Source: Pantoea latae
GTDB lineage: Bacteria; Pseudomonadota; Gammaproteobacteria; Enterobacterales; Enterobacteriaceae
Reading direction: 5' to 3'
Length of the DNA: 64,000 nt
Assembly: GCF_002077695.1 (NCBI RefSeq)
Contig: NZ_MWUE01000005.1
Location: 101,955-165,954, forward strand
Part shown: piece by piece, positions 37,035-46,942 of the stretch
Layout of the letters: each line of letters begins with the position of its first letter
Numbering within the stretch: the first letter of the stretch is position 1
Notes under the pieces: generated by a model
What the model was told of the DNA's origin: nothing
Database searches by the model: none
What the model saw: the letters and a program-made list of their open reading frames with translations, nothing else
Translations under genes and position numbers: made by a program

Positions 37035-37607
37035 ATGCTTAAACGTACTCTTACAGCGGCGGTCGCCCTGTTTGCGCTCTCTTCCGTTTCCGTCTCGGCG
37101 CTGGCCGCTAAAGGCGATACCCACGTCCTGTTCACCACCTCCGCCGGTAATATCGAACTCGAACTGAATAACCAAAAAGCGCCGGTTTCGGTGAAGAATT
37201 TCGTCGACTACGTCAACAGCGGTTTCTATAACAACACCATTTTTCACCGCGTGATCCCTGGCTTTATGGTGCAGGGCGGCGGTTTCACCACCGACATGCA
37301 GCAGAAGCAGACCAACGCGCCAATCAAAAACGAAGCGGACAACGGCCTGCGCAACCTGCGCGGCACCATCTCGATGGCGCGCACCGCCGATAAAGACAGC
37401 GCCACCAGCCAGTTCTTTCTCAACGTTGCCGATAACGCCTTCCTCGATCACGGCCAGCGCGACTTCGGCTACGCGGTATTTGGTAAAATTGTGAAAGGGA
37501 TGGATGTGGCGGACAAAATTTCCCAGGTGCCGACCAAAGACGTTGGCCCTTATCAAAATGTGCCGGTAAAACCGGTAGTTATCCTCTCCGCCAAAGTTCT
37601 GCCGTAA
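37035..37607 (+). CDS. ppiA: Periplasmic peptidyl-prolyl isomerase A (cyclophilin)
   Basis: PpiA speeds cis-trans isomerisation of proline bonds in the periplasm. The 190 residues equal E. coli: signal peptide [20 protein letters not shown] and on to about residue 24, then the cyclophilin fold with [30 protein letters not shown] (the Arg in FHRV is catalytic), [26 protein letters not shown] and the [10 protein letters not shown] segment. AAGGTAAGG precedes the ATG. CRP and PurR-like sites lie upstream. Confidence 0.97.
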   Translation: MLKRTLTAAVALFALSSVSVSALAAKGDTHVLFTTSAGNIELELNNQKAPVSVKNFVDYVNSGFYNNTIFHRVIPGFMVQGGGFTTDMQQKQTNAPIKNEADNGLRNLRGTISMARTADKDSATSQFFLNVADNAFLDHGQRDFGYAVFGKIVKGMDVADKISQVPTKDVGPYQNVPVKPVVILSAKVLP

Positions 37608-37613
37608 GCCTGT

Positions 37614-37636
37614 AAGCCGCCCTCCGCTGGCGGCTT
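37614..37636 (+). terminator. Weak hairpin after ppiA
   Basis: AAGCCGCC pairs with GGCGGCTT (8 bp) around a 7-base loop, six bases past the ppiA stop. The T content after it is low (CGCCTTGCC), so termination may be partial and allow some readthrough into yhfG-fic. Confidence 0.5.
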
Positions 37637-37718
37637 CGCCTTGCCCCTCTCCGGCAAAGGGAAAAATTGCTCCTATACTCCTCTTCACGAGAGTGGACAA
37701 CCCCAGCCAGGAGGCGGC

Positions 37719-37892
37719 ATGGCAAGCAAACTCACCGAGAAACAGAAAAATACCCTCTGGCAGCAGCGCCGCATCGCCAGCTATCAGGCCAGCTGTCGGC
37801 TGGAAAATCTTATTCTGGCCGAGCCCGCCAGCACTTACGATCGGGCCGAGGCGCGACTTGACTCGCTGAGGAGGCAGTATGGTGCCGAATAG
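37719..37892 (+). CDS. yhfG: Fic antitoxin FicA (YhfG)
   Basis: The 57-residue product is the antitoxin of the class I Fic pair. Its helix carries SCRLEN, matching the inhibitory motif [S/T]XXXE[G/N], whose Glu blocks the ATP gamma-phosphate site of Fic. I start at 37719, where AGGAGG precedes ATG and MASKLTEKQKNTLW lines up with E. coli YhfG; the frame is open upstream to 37641 but without family support. It overlaps fic by 14 bases, so antitoxin is made first. Confidence 0.9.
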   Translation: MASKLTEKQKNTLWQQRRIASYQASCRLENLILAEPASTYDRAEARLDSLRRQYGAE

Positions 37893-38475
37893 CGCGGTAG
37901 CACGCGATCCCTACCTGTGGCAAAACGACGACGTGTTGAAAAACCGTCTGGATATTCATGACGCCGCGCAGCTGCGCAAGGCGGAGCTGGCGTTCAGCGC
38001 CGCGCGTCTCGCGACGCTCGAACTGGGGCCTGCCACCATCGGCCTGCCTTTTCTGTGCCATATCCATCGCACGCTGTTCCAGGATGTCTATGCCTGGGCG
38101 GGCGAGCTGCGCACCATCGATATCTGGCGCGACGATACGCCGTTCTGCCACTTCGAATATATCGAGAAAGAGGGCAACGCGCTGATGGACGCGCTGGAGG
38201 AAGAAGAGGGGCTGCGCAATCTGGAGCCGCAGGCGTTTGTCGAGCGCATCGCGCACTACTATTGCGAAATCAATATGCTGCATCCGTTCCGCGAAGGCAA
38301 CGGACGCGCCCAGCGCATCTTCTTCGAGCAGCTGGCGCTGCACGCCGGCTACTTCCTTGAGTGGCAGCACGCAGAGGCGCAGGCGTGGCGCGAGGCGAAT
38401 CAGGCGGCGGCCGGTGGCGATCTGGCGCCGCTGGAAGCGCTGTTCGCCCAGGTAGTGAGTCGCGCCAGCCTGTAA
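37879..38475 (+). CDS. fic: Fic-domain AMP-transferase toxin
   Basis: Fic proteins move AMP from ATP to hydroxyl groups of target proteins; relatives of this class act on DNA gyrase and topoisomerase IV subunits. The 198 residues show VYAWAGELRTIDI (the flap region) and the intact core motif HPFREGNGRAQR beginning at His135, so the protein should be active. GAGGAGG lies before the ATG. The partner yhfG is directly upstream and overlaps, and pabA follows at 41 bases, the same order as in E. coli. The natural target here is not known. Confidence 0.95.
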   Translation: MVPNSAVARDPYLWQNDDVLKNRLDIHDAAQLRKAELAFSAARLATLELGPATIGLPFLCHIHRTLFQDVYAWAGELRTIDIWRDDTPFCHFEYIEKEGNALMDALEEEEGLRNLEPQAFVERIAHYYCEINMLHPFREGNGRAQRIFFEQLALHAGYFLEWQHAEAQAWREANQAAAGGDLAPLEALFAQVVSRASL

Positions 38476-38516
38476 AACGCGTAGAATAGCGGCGGTTTTC
38501 TCCTTCAGGACGGATT

Positions 38517-39092
38517 ATGCTGCTGCTAATCGACAACTACGACTCCTTTACCTGGAATCTTTATCAGTATTTTTGCGAGCTTGGCGCGCAGGTGCGCGTC
38601 GTGCGCAACGACGCCATTACGCTGGAAGAGATGGCGGCGCTGCCGCTGACGCATCTGGTGATCTCGCCAGGCCCCTGTACACCCGACGCGTCCGGCGTGT
38701 CGATGGCGGCGATCCGTTACTTCGCCGGCCGCATTCCGGTGCTGGGCGTCTGCCTCGGCCATCAGGCGATCGCCCAGGCCTACGGCGCGAAGGTGGTGCG
38801 TGCCCGGCAGGCGATGCACGGCAAGACCTCCGCCATCGCCCATAACCATCGCGGCGTGTTCCGCAACCTCAACGATCCGCTTACCGTCACGCGCTACCAC
38901 TCTCTGATCGTCGCCTGGGATTCGCTGCCCGACGCGTTCGAAATCACCGCCTGGAGCCTGAAAGCGGGCGAACCCGACGAGATTATGGGCTTCCGCCATA
39001 AGACGCTGGCGCTGGAAGGCGTGCAGTTTCATCCTGAAAGCATCCTCAGCGAGCAGGGGCATCAGCTGCTGCGCAATTTTCTCGCTACCTGA
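38517..39092 (+). CDS. pabA: Aminodeoxychorismate synthase glutamine amidotransferase
   Basis: PabA supplies ammonia from glutamine to PabB to make 4-amino-4-deoxychorismate on the way to folate. The 191 residues show [17 protein letters not shown] at the start, the oxyanion segment [11 protein letters not shown], the nucleophile Cys in [15 protein letters not shown] (about residue 79) and the His/Glu of [14 protein letters not shown] precedes the ATG. It is followed by argD after an 88-base AT-rich gap. Confidence 0.97.
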   Translation: MLLLIDNYDSFTWNLYQYFCELGAQVRVVRNDAITLEEMAALPLTHLVISPGPCTPDASGVSMAAIRYFAGRIPVLGVCLGHQAIAQAYGAKVVRARQAMHGKTSAIAHNHRGVFRNLNDPLTVTRYHSLIVAWDSLPDAFEITAWSLKAGEPDEIMGFRHKTLALEGVQFHPESILSEQGHQLLRNFLAT

Positions 39093-39130
39093 AGTTATGT
39101 TTGCCTTTGGGTGATTTATTATGCATATTT

Positions 39131-40401
<1,271 letters not shown>

Positions 40402-42477
40402 TCAGCCTTTGCGTAAATGCCTGATCAGCCAGCGGCCATGATGCGGCCGCTGGCTCCACGCCAGCGACGAAATGGTGTGCATCACGTTCAGGTGCTCCAG
40501 AATGCGTTTCACATGCTGCTCCAGAATCGTGGTGGGGCCTTCATCAATGCTCTCCACGCCCGCCATCACGTTGGTCTGCGATCCCGGTCCGTCATACTCC
40601 AGCCGCTGCTGGCAGCGCTGCAGCGCCACCTCGCACGACTGCAGATAACGCTGCGCCAGGTCTGCGGTCAGCATGGTGTGCTCACGCGCCAGGATGGTCA
40701 TGGCGTTGATATGCTCGACGATAAACTGGCTGTGCGTCACCCATAAGCGCATATCTTTCAGATACTGCGCGTTGAAGCCCGGCTCCTGCATCGCCTGATT
40801 GAGCGAGTTAAACAGCGCGTTGTGCGCCTGATTGACCTTCATGCGCTGGTACGCCAGCGGCTTCGCCTCCTGCTCCGGCCCCAGCAGCAGGCGCAGCGCC
40901 TCCTGATAGGTTTCCAGCGCGTCGTGGGCGTTCTGCCGCAGCAGCCCGCTTTGCCACTGCGGCCAGAGCCACAGCATGCCGCCGAAGGCGATCAAACAGC
41001 CCATCAGCGTATCCATCAGGCGCGGCAGGAGAAACTGCGCGCCGTTCAGCGACAGCAGCTGCAGCGAGTAGACCGCCGTGACGGTAAAGCCGATCATCGA
41101 CCAGCCGTAATATTTGCGCGTCACCAGATAGCTGAGCAGCGTCACCACCAGCATAAACAGCAGCACCAGCGATTCCGGCACCGCGAAGCGCAGCGAGGCG
41201 GCGGCGATCACCAGCCCGACAAAGGTGCCGAGCGCCCGGTGCTGAATGCGCACCCGCGTGGCGCTGTAGCCATTCTGGCTGACGAACATAATGGTCATCA
41301 GGATCCAGTAGGGTTTGGGAATGTCGAACAGCATCGCCAGCGCGCTGCCGAACATCAGCATCACGGCGAAGCGCGCCGCCGTGCGCAGCGCGGCGGACTT
41401 CAGCGACAGGTAGCTGCGCAGCGCGGGCAGCAGCGGCAGCCGACGCTGACGATCGGTCATCAGGTCGCGCTGATAAAGCGGCTTCTGGGTGCGCAGCACG
41501 CGTGCGATGCGGCTGAAGTGGTAGAAGCAGAAGTGGCCGACGGGATTGTCGGGATGCTGGCGAGCGATCTTCTCCAGCGCGCCGAGCGGCTTCTCCATCT
41601 CGAAACGGCTCGGCAGCTGGTGATAGAGAATGGCGTCGGCCAGCGCGCGCAGCCGCGCCGAGATGATTTTGGCGTTCCAGCGTATCACCGCTTCCGCATG
41701 GCTGCGCTCTACCAGCTTTTGCACCTCTTCCGGCTGGTGCAGGCTGACGGAGATGTGCTCCTGCAGATCGAGCGCCACCTGAAAGGCGCGCGTCAGCCGT
41801 TTATGGCTGTTGTCGCGGCTGGCGGAGAGCATATGCATCTGCTGATAGCAGGTGTTGATCAGATCGACCGCTTTCTGCTGGCGCGCCAGCAGCGGCGGCA
41901 GCGCTTTTTCCGGATCGGTGAGCTGGGTCAGCAGGGTATATTTGGCGTCGCAGTAGTCCGCCAGCTCGCGGTAGATCAGGCTCAGGGTTTCGCGCATCGG
42001 CTGCTCTTTCCACAGCCAGAACCAGAACCAGTTAAAGAGCCCGTACCAGAGCGTGCCGCCGATATAGAGCAGCGGCGGCACGTAGATCGGCATGCGGCCG
42101 ATCAGGCTCAGGGTAAAGATCGCCGCCACCAGCGTGCCGGAGAGCAGCCGGCCGTGCAGCGGGCTGATTTCGCCGGTGACGCCCAGCAGCAGCGGCAGCA
42201 CAAAGAGCACCGCAGGCAGCGGCACTCCTTTCAGGGTCAATAGTTGGATCAGAAAGCTGCCGAGCGCGAACAGCGAGCCGCCAACGATCAGTCGTTTGAA
42301 GAAACGCTTATGGGGCGTATCCAGGCCCGCGACGTTGCAGCAGGCGGGAACCAGCGAGAAGAGCAGCCCTTTTTGCAGATCGCCGAACAGCCAGCCGAGC
42401 GCGACGGGAATGCACAGCACCAGCGTCTGCCGCAGGGCATAGTTAACTTCGGGGTGGTAGATGATTCGACGCCACAT
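40402..42477 (-). CDS. yhfK: FUSC/YccS-family inner-membrane protein YhfK
   Basis: YhfK is a 691-residue membrane protein of the FUSC/aromatic-acid-exporter-like group with two blocks of about six helices (near 12-150 and 360-510) each followed by a soluble helical domain. Family stretches are LFSLVPACCNVAGLDTPHKRFFKRL, NWFWFWLWKEQPMRETLS and LWPQWQSGLLRQNAHDALE. I use the ATG at 42477 (MWRRIIYHPEVNYALRQT), as in E. coli; a GTG one codon upstream is possible. Function is unknown; a role in export is inferred from fold. It lies downstream of crp in the same direction with 58 bases between. Confidence 0.93.
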   Translation of the reverse strand: MWRRIIYHPEVNYALRQTLVLCIPVALGWLFGDLQKGLLFSLVPACCNVAGLDTPHKRFFKRLIVGGSLFALGSFLIQLLTLKGVPLPAVLFVLPLLLGVTGEISPLHGRLLSGTLVAAIFTLSLIGRMPIYVPPLLYIGGTLWYGLFNWFWFWLWKEQPMRETLSLIYRELADYCDAKYTLLTQLTDPEKALPPLLARQQKAVDLINTCYQQMHMLSASRDNSHKRLTRAFQVALDLQEHISVSLHQPEEVQKLVERSHAEAVIRWNAKIISARLRALADAILYHQLPSRFEMEKPLGALEKIARQHPDNPVGHFCFYHFSRIARVLRTQKPLYQRDLMTDRQRRLPLLPALRSYLSLKSAALRTAARFAVMLMFGSALAMLFDIPKPYWILMTIMFVSQNGYSATRVRIQHRALGTFVGLVIAAASLRFAVPESLVLLFMLVVTLLSYLVTRKYYGWSMIGFTVTAVYSLQLLSLNGAQFLLPRLMDTLMGCLIAFGGMLWLWPQWQSGLLRQNAHDALETYQEALRLLLGPEQEAKPLAYQRMKVNQAHNALFNSLNQAMQEPGFNAQYLKDMRLWVTHSQFIVEHINAMTILAREHTMLTADLAQRYLQSCEVALQRCQQRLEYDGPGSQTNVMAGVESIDEGPTTILEQHVKRILEHLNVMHTISSLAWSQRPHHGRWLIRHLRKG

Positions 42478-42535
42478 CACTTCGCTAAAAGCAGTAACGG
42501 CGTGACGGTAAGTTCACGCCGTGAGTGAGAGGAAA

Positions 42536-43168
42536 TCAGCGGGTGCCGTAAACGACAATGGTTTTGCCGTGTGCGGAAATCAGATTCTGGTCTTCCAACA
42601 TTTTCAAAATGCGGCCCACGGTTTCACGCGAGCAACCAACGATTTGGCCAATTTCCTGACGAGTAATTTTGATTTGCATGCCGTCGGGATGCGTCATGGC
42701 GTCTGGCTGTTTCGCCAGGTTAAGCAGGGTTTGTGCAATACGTCCGGTCACGTCGAGGAAAGCTAAATTGCCCACTTTCTCCGATGTTACCTGCAGACGG
42801 CGCGCCATCTGCGATGAGAGACGCATTAAAATATCCGGGTTCACCTGGATAAGCTGACGGAATTTCTTGTAGGAAATTTCTGCCACTTCGCACGCGGTTT
42901 TCGCGCGCACCCAGGCGCTGCGCTCCTGACCTTCTTCAAACAGGCCAAGCTCGCCGATAAAATCACCCTGATTCAGGTAAGAGAGGATCATCTCTTTGCC
43001 CTCTTCATCTTTGATCAGCACCGCAACGGAACCTTTCACGATGTAGTAGAGGGTTTCAGCCTTCTCACCCTGATGAATCAGCGTACTTTTGGATGGATAT
43101 TTGTGAATATGGCAATGGGACAGGAACCATTCGAGTGTAGGGTCTGTTTGCGGTTTGCCGAGAACCAT
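42536..43168 (-). CDS. crp: cAMP receptor protein
   Basis: CRP is the global cAMP-dependent activator and repressor. The 210 residues differ from E. coli CRP at hardly any position by eye (SSQMARR for SAQMARR is seen). The cAMP pocket [20 protein letters not shown] (Arg and Ser contacts), the C-helix and the recognition helix [22 protein letters not shown] are intact. AGAGGATA precedes the ATG. A promoter 166 bases upstream (separate entry) gives a long leader like that of E. coli crp. Confidence 0.99.
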   Translation of the reverse strand: MVLGKPQTDPTLEWFLSHCHIHKYPSKSTLIHQGEKAETLYYIVKGSVAVLIKDEEGKEMILSYLNQGDFIGELGLFEEGQERSAWVRAKTACEVAEISYKKFRQLIQVNPDILMRLSSQMARRLQVTSEKVGNLAFLDVTGRIAQTLLNLAKQPDAMTHPDGMQIKITRQEIGQIVGCSRETVGRILKMLEDQNLISAHGKTIVVYGTR

Positions 43169-43468
43169 TCGCTATTATCCTCTGTTGTAATCGTGCCCAA
43201 AACGCGGGGGGATTATTCCCTGCCAGGCGATGAAAGCTTCAAGCGTTTCCCCTAAAGGAGATTATTCGGGCCTTATTTTGCGCCAGGCGCTTGATGTGTC
43301 CCGTCTTCGTCCTTAGCAAGACGAACTATTTTCAGCACTGTTTGTAGCACAGCTTTTGCCGACTGTCTTCTGTTGTCTCGCTTCAGCAAAGGGGGGATTA
43401 CTCTGGATTGCTGTTTGCCAGGCGAACGCGTACTCTGGCGGCAAACGGGCTATTCTCGAGGTGGAAAC
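43169..43468. other. 300-bp divergent spacer crp/yhfA
   Basis: The spacer holds the long crp leader and the yhfA promoter. No small gene is convincing. In E. coli this region yields a divergent transcript next to the crp promoter; I cannot confirm one here. Confidence 0.5.
43341..43369 (-). promoter_or_regulatory. Candidate crp promoter
   Basis: On the minus strand AAGACA (43364-43369) and TACAAA (43341-43346) are 17 bases apart, in a sequence (AAAAGCTGTGCTACAAAC) that resembles the E. coli crp -10 region. Transcription would start near 43334 and give a leader of about 166 bases, close to the E. coli value. Confidence 0.6.
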
Positions 43469-43873
43469 ATGCAGGCAAGAGTGAAGTGGGTCGAAGGGTT
43501 AACCTTTCTCGGCGAGTCGTCGTCAGGGCATCAGATCCTGATGGACGGCAACTCCGGCGATAAAGCGCCCAGTCCGATGGAGATGGTGCTGATGGCCGCG
43601 GGCGGCTGCAGCGCGATCGACGTGGTTTCTATTTTGCAGAAAGGGCGCAACGACGTGGTGGACTGCGAGGTGAAGCTGACCTCTGAACGCCGCGAAGAGG
43701 CGCCGCGCCTGTTTACCCATATCAATCTGCACTTCGTGGTTACCGGCAAGGCGCTGAGCGACAAAGCGGTGGCGCGCGCGGTGGATCTCTCGGCGGAGAA
43801 GTACTGTTCGGTGGCGTTGATGCTGGGCAAGGGCGTAGAGATGACCCATAGCTATGAAGTGGTCGCGCTGTAA
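43469..43873 (+). CDS. yhfA: OsmC-family protein YhfA
   Basis: YhfA is a 134-residue OsmC/Ohr-fold protein, close to E. coli in length and sequence (MQARVKWVEGLTFLGESSSGHQILMDG). The family cysteines are present in AAGGCSAIDVVSIL and SAEKYCSVALML, the spacing expected for an OsmC-type peroxidase pair. GAGGTGG precedes the ATG at 43469; the frame is open further upstream but unsupported. It is divergent from crp. The substrate is not known. Confidence 0.95.
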   Translation: MQARVKWVEGLTFLGESSSGHQILMDGNSGDKAPSPMEMVLMAAGGCSAIDVVSILQKGRNDVVDCEVKLTSERREEAPRLFTHINLHFVVTGKALSDKAVARAVDLSAEKYCSVALMLGKGVEMTHSYEVVAL

Positions 43874-43901
43874 AACGTAAACTTTTTGGCAAGGTGCTCA
43901 C

Positions 43902-44084
43902 GCGGGTGAGAGGGGCCGATCGCAAAGTCGCTCAAGGCATCCATGCTCGCTCGGCCCGCCCGGATACGCACCTCTTCCCTGAGGTGCGCCCGTAAACGGG
44001 CCAACGCGCTGCGTTGTTCAAAAACGTTCCCAACGTTTTTGTCCCTGTCGCGGGACGCTTTGCTCTTCTGCCCATCTCGCCCGC
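43902..44084. repeat. Foldback repeat, family 1, copy 2 (183 bp)
   Basis: This is the reverse-orientation copy of the element at 18186-18371, with ends GCGGGTGAGA and TCTCGCCCGC. It keeps both inner stems: the CG pair closing the 8-bp stem in copy 1 is a TA pair here, and a CG pair in the 9-bp stem is an AT pair, so pairing is kept by compensatory change. It lies between the convergent genes yhfA and prkB, where no other terminator is seen. Confidence 0.85.
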
Positions 44085-44119
44085 GTTTTACGCTTATGAG
44101 CCGTCTGCTCATTGTTTGG

Positions 44120-44989
44120 TCAGGCGATCTGTTTGCCTTCCATCAGCCGCTGCACCAGCGGCGCCATAATCAGCTCCATCGCCAGCCCCATCTTGCCGCC
44201 CGGCACCACCAGCGTATTCATATGCGAGATAAAGGATCCCTGCAGCATCGCCAGCAGATAGGGGAAGTCGATATTCTCCAGCCCGCGAAAGTGGATCACC
44301 ACGAAGCTCTCGTCCAGCGACGGGATCTCGCGCGCGGCGAACGGGTTCGAGGTATCTACGGTGGGGACGCGCTGGAAGTTAATGTGGGTGCGCGAGAACT
44401 GCGGCGTAATGAAGTTGATGTAATCCTCCATTGAGCGCACTACCGAGTCCATCACCGCTTCGCGCGAGTGGCCGCGCTCGCCGGTGTCGCGCACCAGCTT
44501 CTGGATCCACTCCAGATTGACGATCGGCACCACGCCCACCAGCAGATCGACCTTTTCCGCCACGTTGTGCTGCTGCGTCACGACACCGCCGTGTAGCCCC
44601 TCGTAAAACAGAATATCGGTGTTCTCCGGCAGCGGCTGCCAGGGCGTAAAGGTGCCGGGCACCTGATTCCAGGGCACGGCCTCGTCGTAGGTGTGCAGAT
44701 ACTTGCGCGACTGGCCTTTGCCCGCGTTGCCGTAGTCGATAAAGGTCTGCTCCAGCAGGCCGAAATCATTGGCTTCCGGCCCGAAATAGCTGATGTGCCG
44801 TCCCAGATCGCGCGCTTTGCGGATGGCCATATCCATCTCCGGCCGCGTATAGCGGTGGAAACTGTCGCCCTCCAGCTCGGCGGCGTGCAGGCTGAGCTGC
44901 TGGAAAATCTTACGGAACGCCAGGCTGGTGGTGGTGGTGCCGGCCCCGCTGGAGCCGGTCACCGCGATAATCGGGTGTCGTGCTGACAT
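44120..44989 (-). CDS. prkB: Phosphoribulokinase-like protein PrkB (YhfL-adjacent)
   Basis: PrkB is a P-loop kinase of the phosphoribulokinase/uridine kinase group found in enterobacteria that lack the Calvin cycle; its substrate is unknown. The 289 residues equal E. coli. The P-loop is GSSGAGTTTTS (12-22), Asp-rich ELEGDSFHRYTRPEMD and LFYEGLHGG follow, with HINFQRVPTVDTSNPF near residue 205. yheU and yheT are upstream in the same direction (gap 61 bases), the usual order. Confidence 0.94.
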   Translation of the reverse strand: MSARHPIIAVTGSSGAGTTTTSLAFRKIFQQLSLHAAELEGDSFHRYTRPEMDMAIRKARDLGRHISYFGPEANDFGLLEQTFIDYGNAGKGQSRKYLHTYDEAVPWNQVPGTFTPWQPLPENTDILFYEGLHGGVVTQQHNVAEKVDLLVGVVPIVNLEWIQKLVRDTGERGHSREAVMDSVVRSMEDYINFITPQFSRTHINFQRVPTVDTSNPFAAREIPSLDESFVVIHFRGLENIDFPYLLAMLQGSFISHMNTLVVPGGKMGLAMELIMAPLVQRLMEGKQIA

Positions 44990-45050
44990 GGTAAAGCTTC
45001 CTGTAACCTCGGGCGATGAGCATTGTTAACACGAAAAAGGCCGTGGCGCA

Positions 45051-45269
45051 TCAGCCGCGAAATTCGCTGCGCGGCATAATGTTGACGGTTTCATGCAGTT
45101 CCGACCAGACCAGCACTACGTCGCCGCGCTCCAGCTGGCGGCGCACGTCATCGACCTTTTGCGCCAGGCTGCGCTCCTGTTCGCCGTAGTCGGTGCCTTC
45201 GCGCAGCACAAAGGCTTCGATCAGGTTGGTGAGGGTCTCGGGATCGATCTGTTGCCAGGGAATCATCAT
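45051..45269 (-). CDS. yheU: Small conserved protein YheU (UPF0270)
   Basis: The 72-residue protein matches E. coli YheU throughout ([30 protein letters not shown], then [16 protein letters not shown]). No function is known for the family. The start at 45269 is fixed by its ATGA overlap with the yheT stop and by length; a longer frame from 45317 lies inside yheT. It is predicted to be a soluble acidic helical protein. Confidence 0.94.
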   Translation of the reverse strand: MMIPWQQIDPETLTNLIEAFVLREGTDYGEQERSLAQKVDDVRRQLERGDVVLVWSELHETVNIMPRSEFRG

Positions 45270-46282
45270 GATGTAAGCCACTGTGTGAGCCACTGCGGCA
45301 CACGTTGTTCGAGCCACATCTGCGGTTGACGCAGCGTGCCGCCGACAAAACCAACGTGTCCGCCATGCGGCGTAAGTTGATAGGTTGTGCTGGCTGAGAG
45401 CTGTTCCGGCTGGGGGATCACCTCGTCAGTCATAAAAGGATCGTCTTTCGCATGAATGATCAGCAAGGGCCTGCGCACCTTTTTCAGCAGCGGCATGGCG
45501 CTGGCGCGACGATAGTAGTCGCCCGCGTCGAGAAAGCCGTGGGCGCGCGCGGTAATGGCGTCGTCAAAATCGCGCAGGCGCCGCAGCGCCTTCAGCTGCG
45601 GCAGATCGACCGGCAGCGTGCCCGGCCAGGCGCGCAGCTTGCGCTCGGCGTTCTTTTTCAGCTGATCGAGCAGATAGCGCTGATAAAAGCGTGAAAAGCC
45701 CTGTTCCAGCTTCAGGCTGCACGGCTCCAGCAGCAGCGGCGCGGAGACGATCACCCCGGCGTCGAGCGGCGCGGCGTCGCCCAGCCTGCCGAGCAAACAG
45801 CCCAGCATATTGCCGCCGAGCGACACGCCGACCGCCGCGGTGGGCGCATCGCCCCAGCGGGTTTTCAGCCAGCGCAGAAAAAAGGCGGCGTCTTCGGTTT
45901 CGCCGGAGTGATAGATGCGATGAAGGCGGTTCGGCTCGCCGCCGCAGCCGCGAAAGTGCATCACCACGCCGAGCCAGCCCTGTCGCTGGCAGGCGTGCAT
46001 CAGGCCGTGGGCGTAAGGGCTGTGAAAGTTGCCTTCCAGCCCGTGAAACAGCACCACGCGCGGCTTATGGCTCGCCTGCTGCGGATCTTCACTCCAGGCG
46101 AGATCGACGAAGTCGCCGTCCGGCAGGTCGAGGCGCTGCCAGTGCGGCCGCAGCAGCAGGCGACGGCGCACCAGGCGCGGCAGCACCGTCTGCAGATGCG
46201 GATTGCGCAGGGCGCGCGGCGGCAGAAAGCGCGTCGCGGCGTCCGGCGTAAAATTCATGTCGCCAGGGCTTGTCTGATCCAT
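45266..46282 (-). CDS. yheT: Alpha/beta hydrolase YheT
   Basis: YheT belongs to the AB-hydrolase 4 (YheT/ABHD1-3) group of esterase-like proteins. The 338 residues contain [40 protein letters not shown], the nucleophile elbow [10 protein letters not shown] (Ser about 150), the Asp in [10 protein letters not shown] and the His in [12 protein letters not shown]. It overlaps yheU by four bases. Upstream, 56 bases separate it from a divergent LysE-type gene that E. coli does not have here. Substrate unknown. Confidence 0.93.
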   Translation of the reverse strand: MDQTSPGDMNFTPDAATRFLPPRALRNPHLQTVLPRLVRRRLLLRPHWQRLDLPDGDFVDLAWSEDPQQASHKPRVVLFHGLEGNFHSPYAHGLMHACQRQGWLGVVMHFRGCGGEPNRLHRIYHSGETEDAAFFLRWLKTRWGDAPTAAVGVSLGGNMLGCLLGRLGDAAPLDAGVIVSAPLLLEPCSLKLEQGFSRFYQRYLLDQLKKNAERKLRAWPGTLPVDLPQLKALRRLRDFDDAITARAHGFLDAGDYYRRASAMPLLKKVRRPLLIIHAKDDPFMTDEVIPQPEQLSASTTYQLTPHGGHVGFVGGTLRQPQMWLEQRVPQWLTQWLTS

Positions 46283-46338
46283 ATCACACTGTTAGCTTCG
46301 TTGAGTTTGTTGTGAATTTGGGGAAGGAGCACCCGTTC

Positions 46339-46941
46339 ATGGAACTGAGCCTGTTTTTATCAATGTTAGGTTTTCTCTGGGTCGCCGCCATCACGCCAGG
46401 CCCTAATAATATGTTACTCACCGCGTCCGGCGCCAATTTCGGCTTCTGGCGCACCGTGCCGCTGATGATCGGCATTATGATCGGCATGCAGGTGATGCTG
46501 CTGATGGTGGCGTTCGGCGTCGGCGGCCTGATCCTGCTCTATCCCGCGCTGCATCTTATCCTGAAGATTGCCGGTAGCCTTTATCTGCTCTGGCTGGCGT
46601 GGAAAATCGCCACCGCCGCCTATGAAAAGCTGGAGACCGGCGACGCGCCGCCGAAGCCGATGCCGTTCTGGCAGGGCGGCCTGCTGCAGCTGATCAACCC
46701 CAAAGCCTGGCTGATGGCGCTGGGCGCGGTCGCCAGCTTCAGTCTCGCCGGCGCCGCCTATCTCCATTCGGTGGCGGCTATCAGCCTGGGCATGTTTATG
46801 GTCAACCTGGTGGCGGGCATTATCTGGATCGGCTTCGGCGCGCTGATTGGCCGCATTCTGCAAAGCCGCCGCGCCTGGACCCTTTTCAACCTGGCGATGG
46901 GGCTGCTGACCGCCGCCTGCGTGCTGCTGATCTGGCGCTAG
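46339..46941 (+). CDS. LysE/RhtB-family amino-acid exporter
   Basis: The 200-residue product has the LysE/RhtB layout: six hydrophobic segments, the family motif AITPGPNNMLLTASGANFGF near the N-terminus, and LQLINPKAWLMALGAVASF in the middle. Such proteins export amino acids or homoserine lactone-like compounds. The ATG at 46339 has AAGGAG nine bases upstream; a TTG-started frame from 46270 is less likely. It lies in the accessory block between yheT and yheS, and its stop is one base from the stop of the LacI-family gene. The exported compound cannot be told. Confidence 0.88.
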   Translation: MELSLFLSMLGFLWVAAITPGPNNMLLTASGANFGFWRTVPLMIGIMIGMQVMLLMVAFGVGGLILLYPALHLILKIAGSLYLLWLAWKIATAAYEKLETGDAPPKPMPFWQGGLLQLINPKAWLMALGAVASFSLAGAAYLHSVAAISLGMFMVNLVAGIIWIGFGALIGRILQSRRAWTLFNLAMGLLTAACVLLIWR

Positions 46942-46942
46942 G

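Noticed and set aside
40822..42243. A 473-codon open frame opposite yhfK
   Set aside because: Antisense shadow of a clear membrane protein gene; the translated product is a Gln/Arg/His-rich string with no recognisable motif and no ribosome site.
43852..44112. Open frame of 86 codons over the second family 1 repeat
   Set aside because: Same reason: it lies in the repeat and has no ribosome site or family match.
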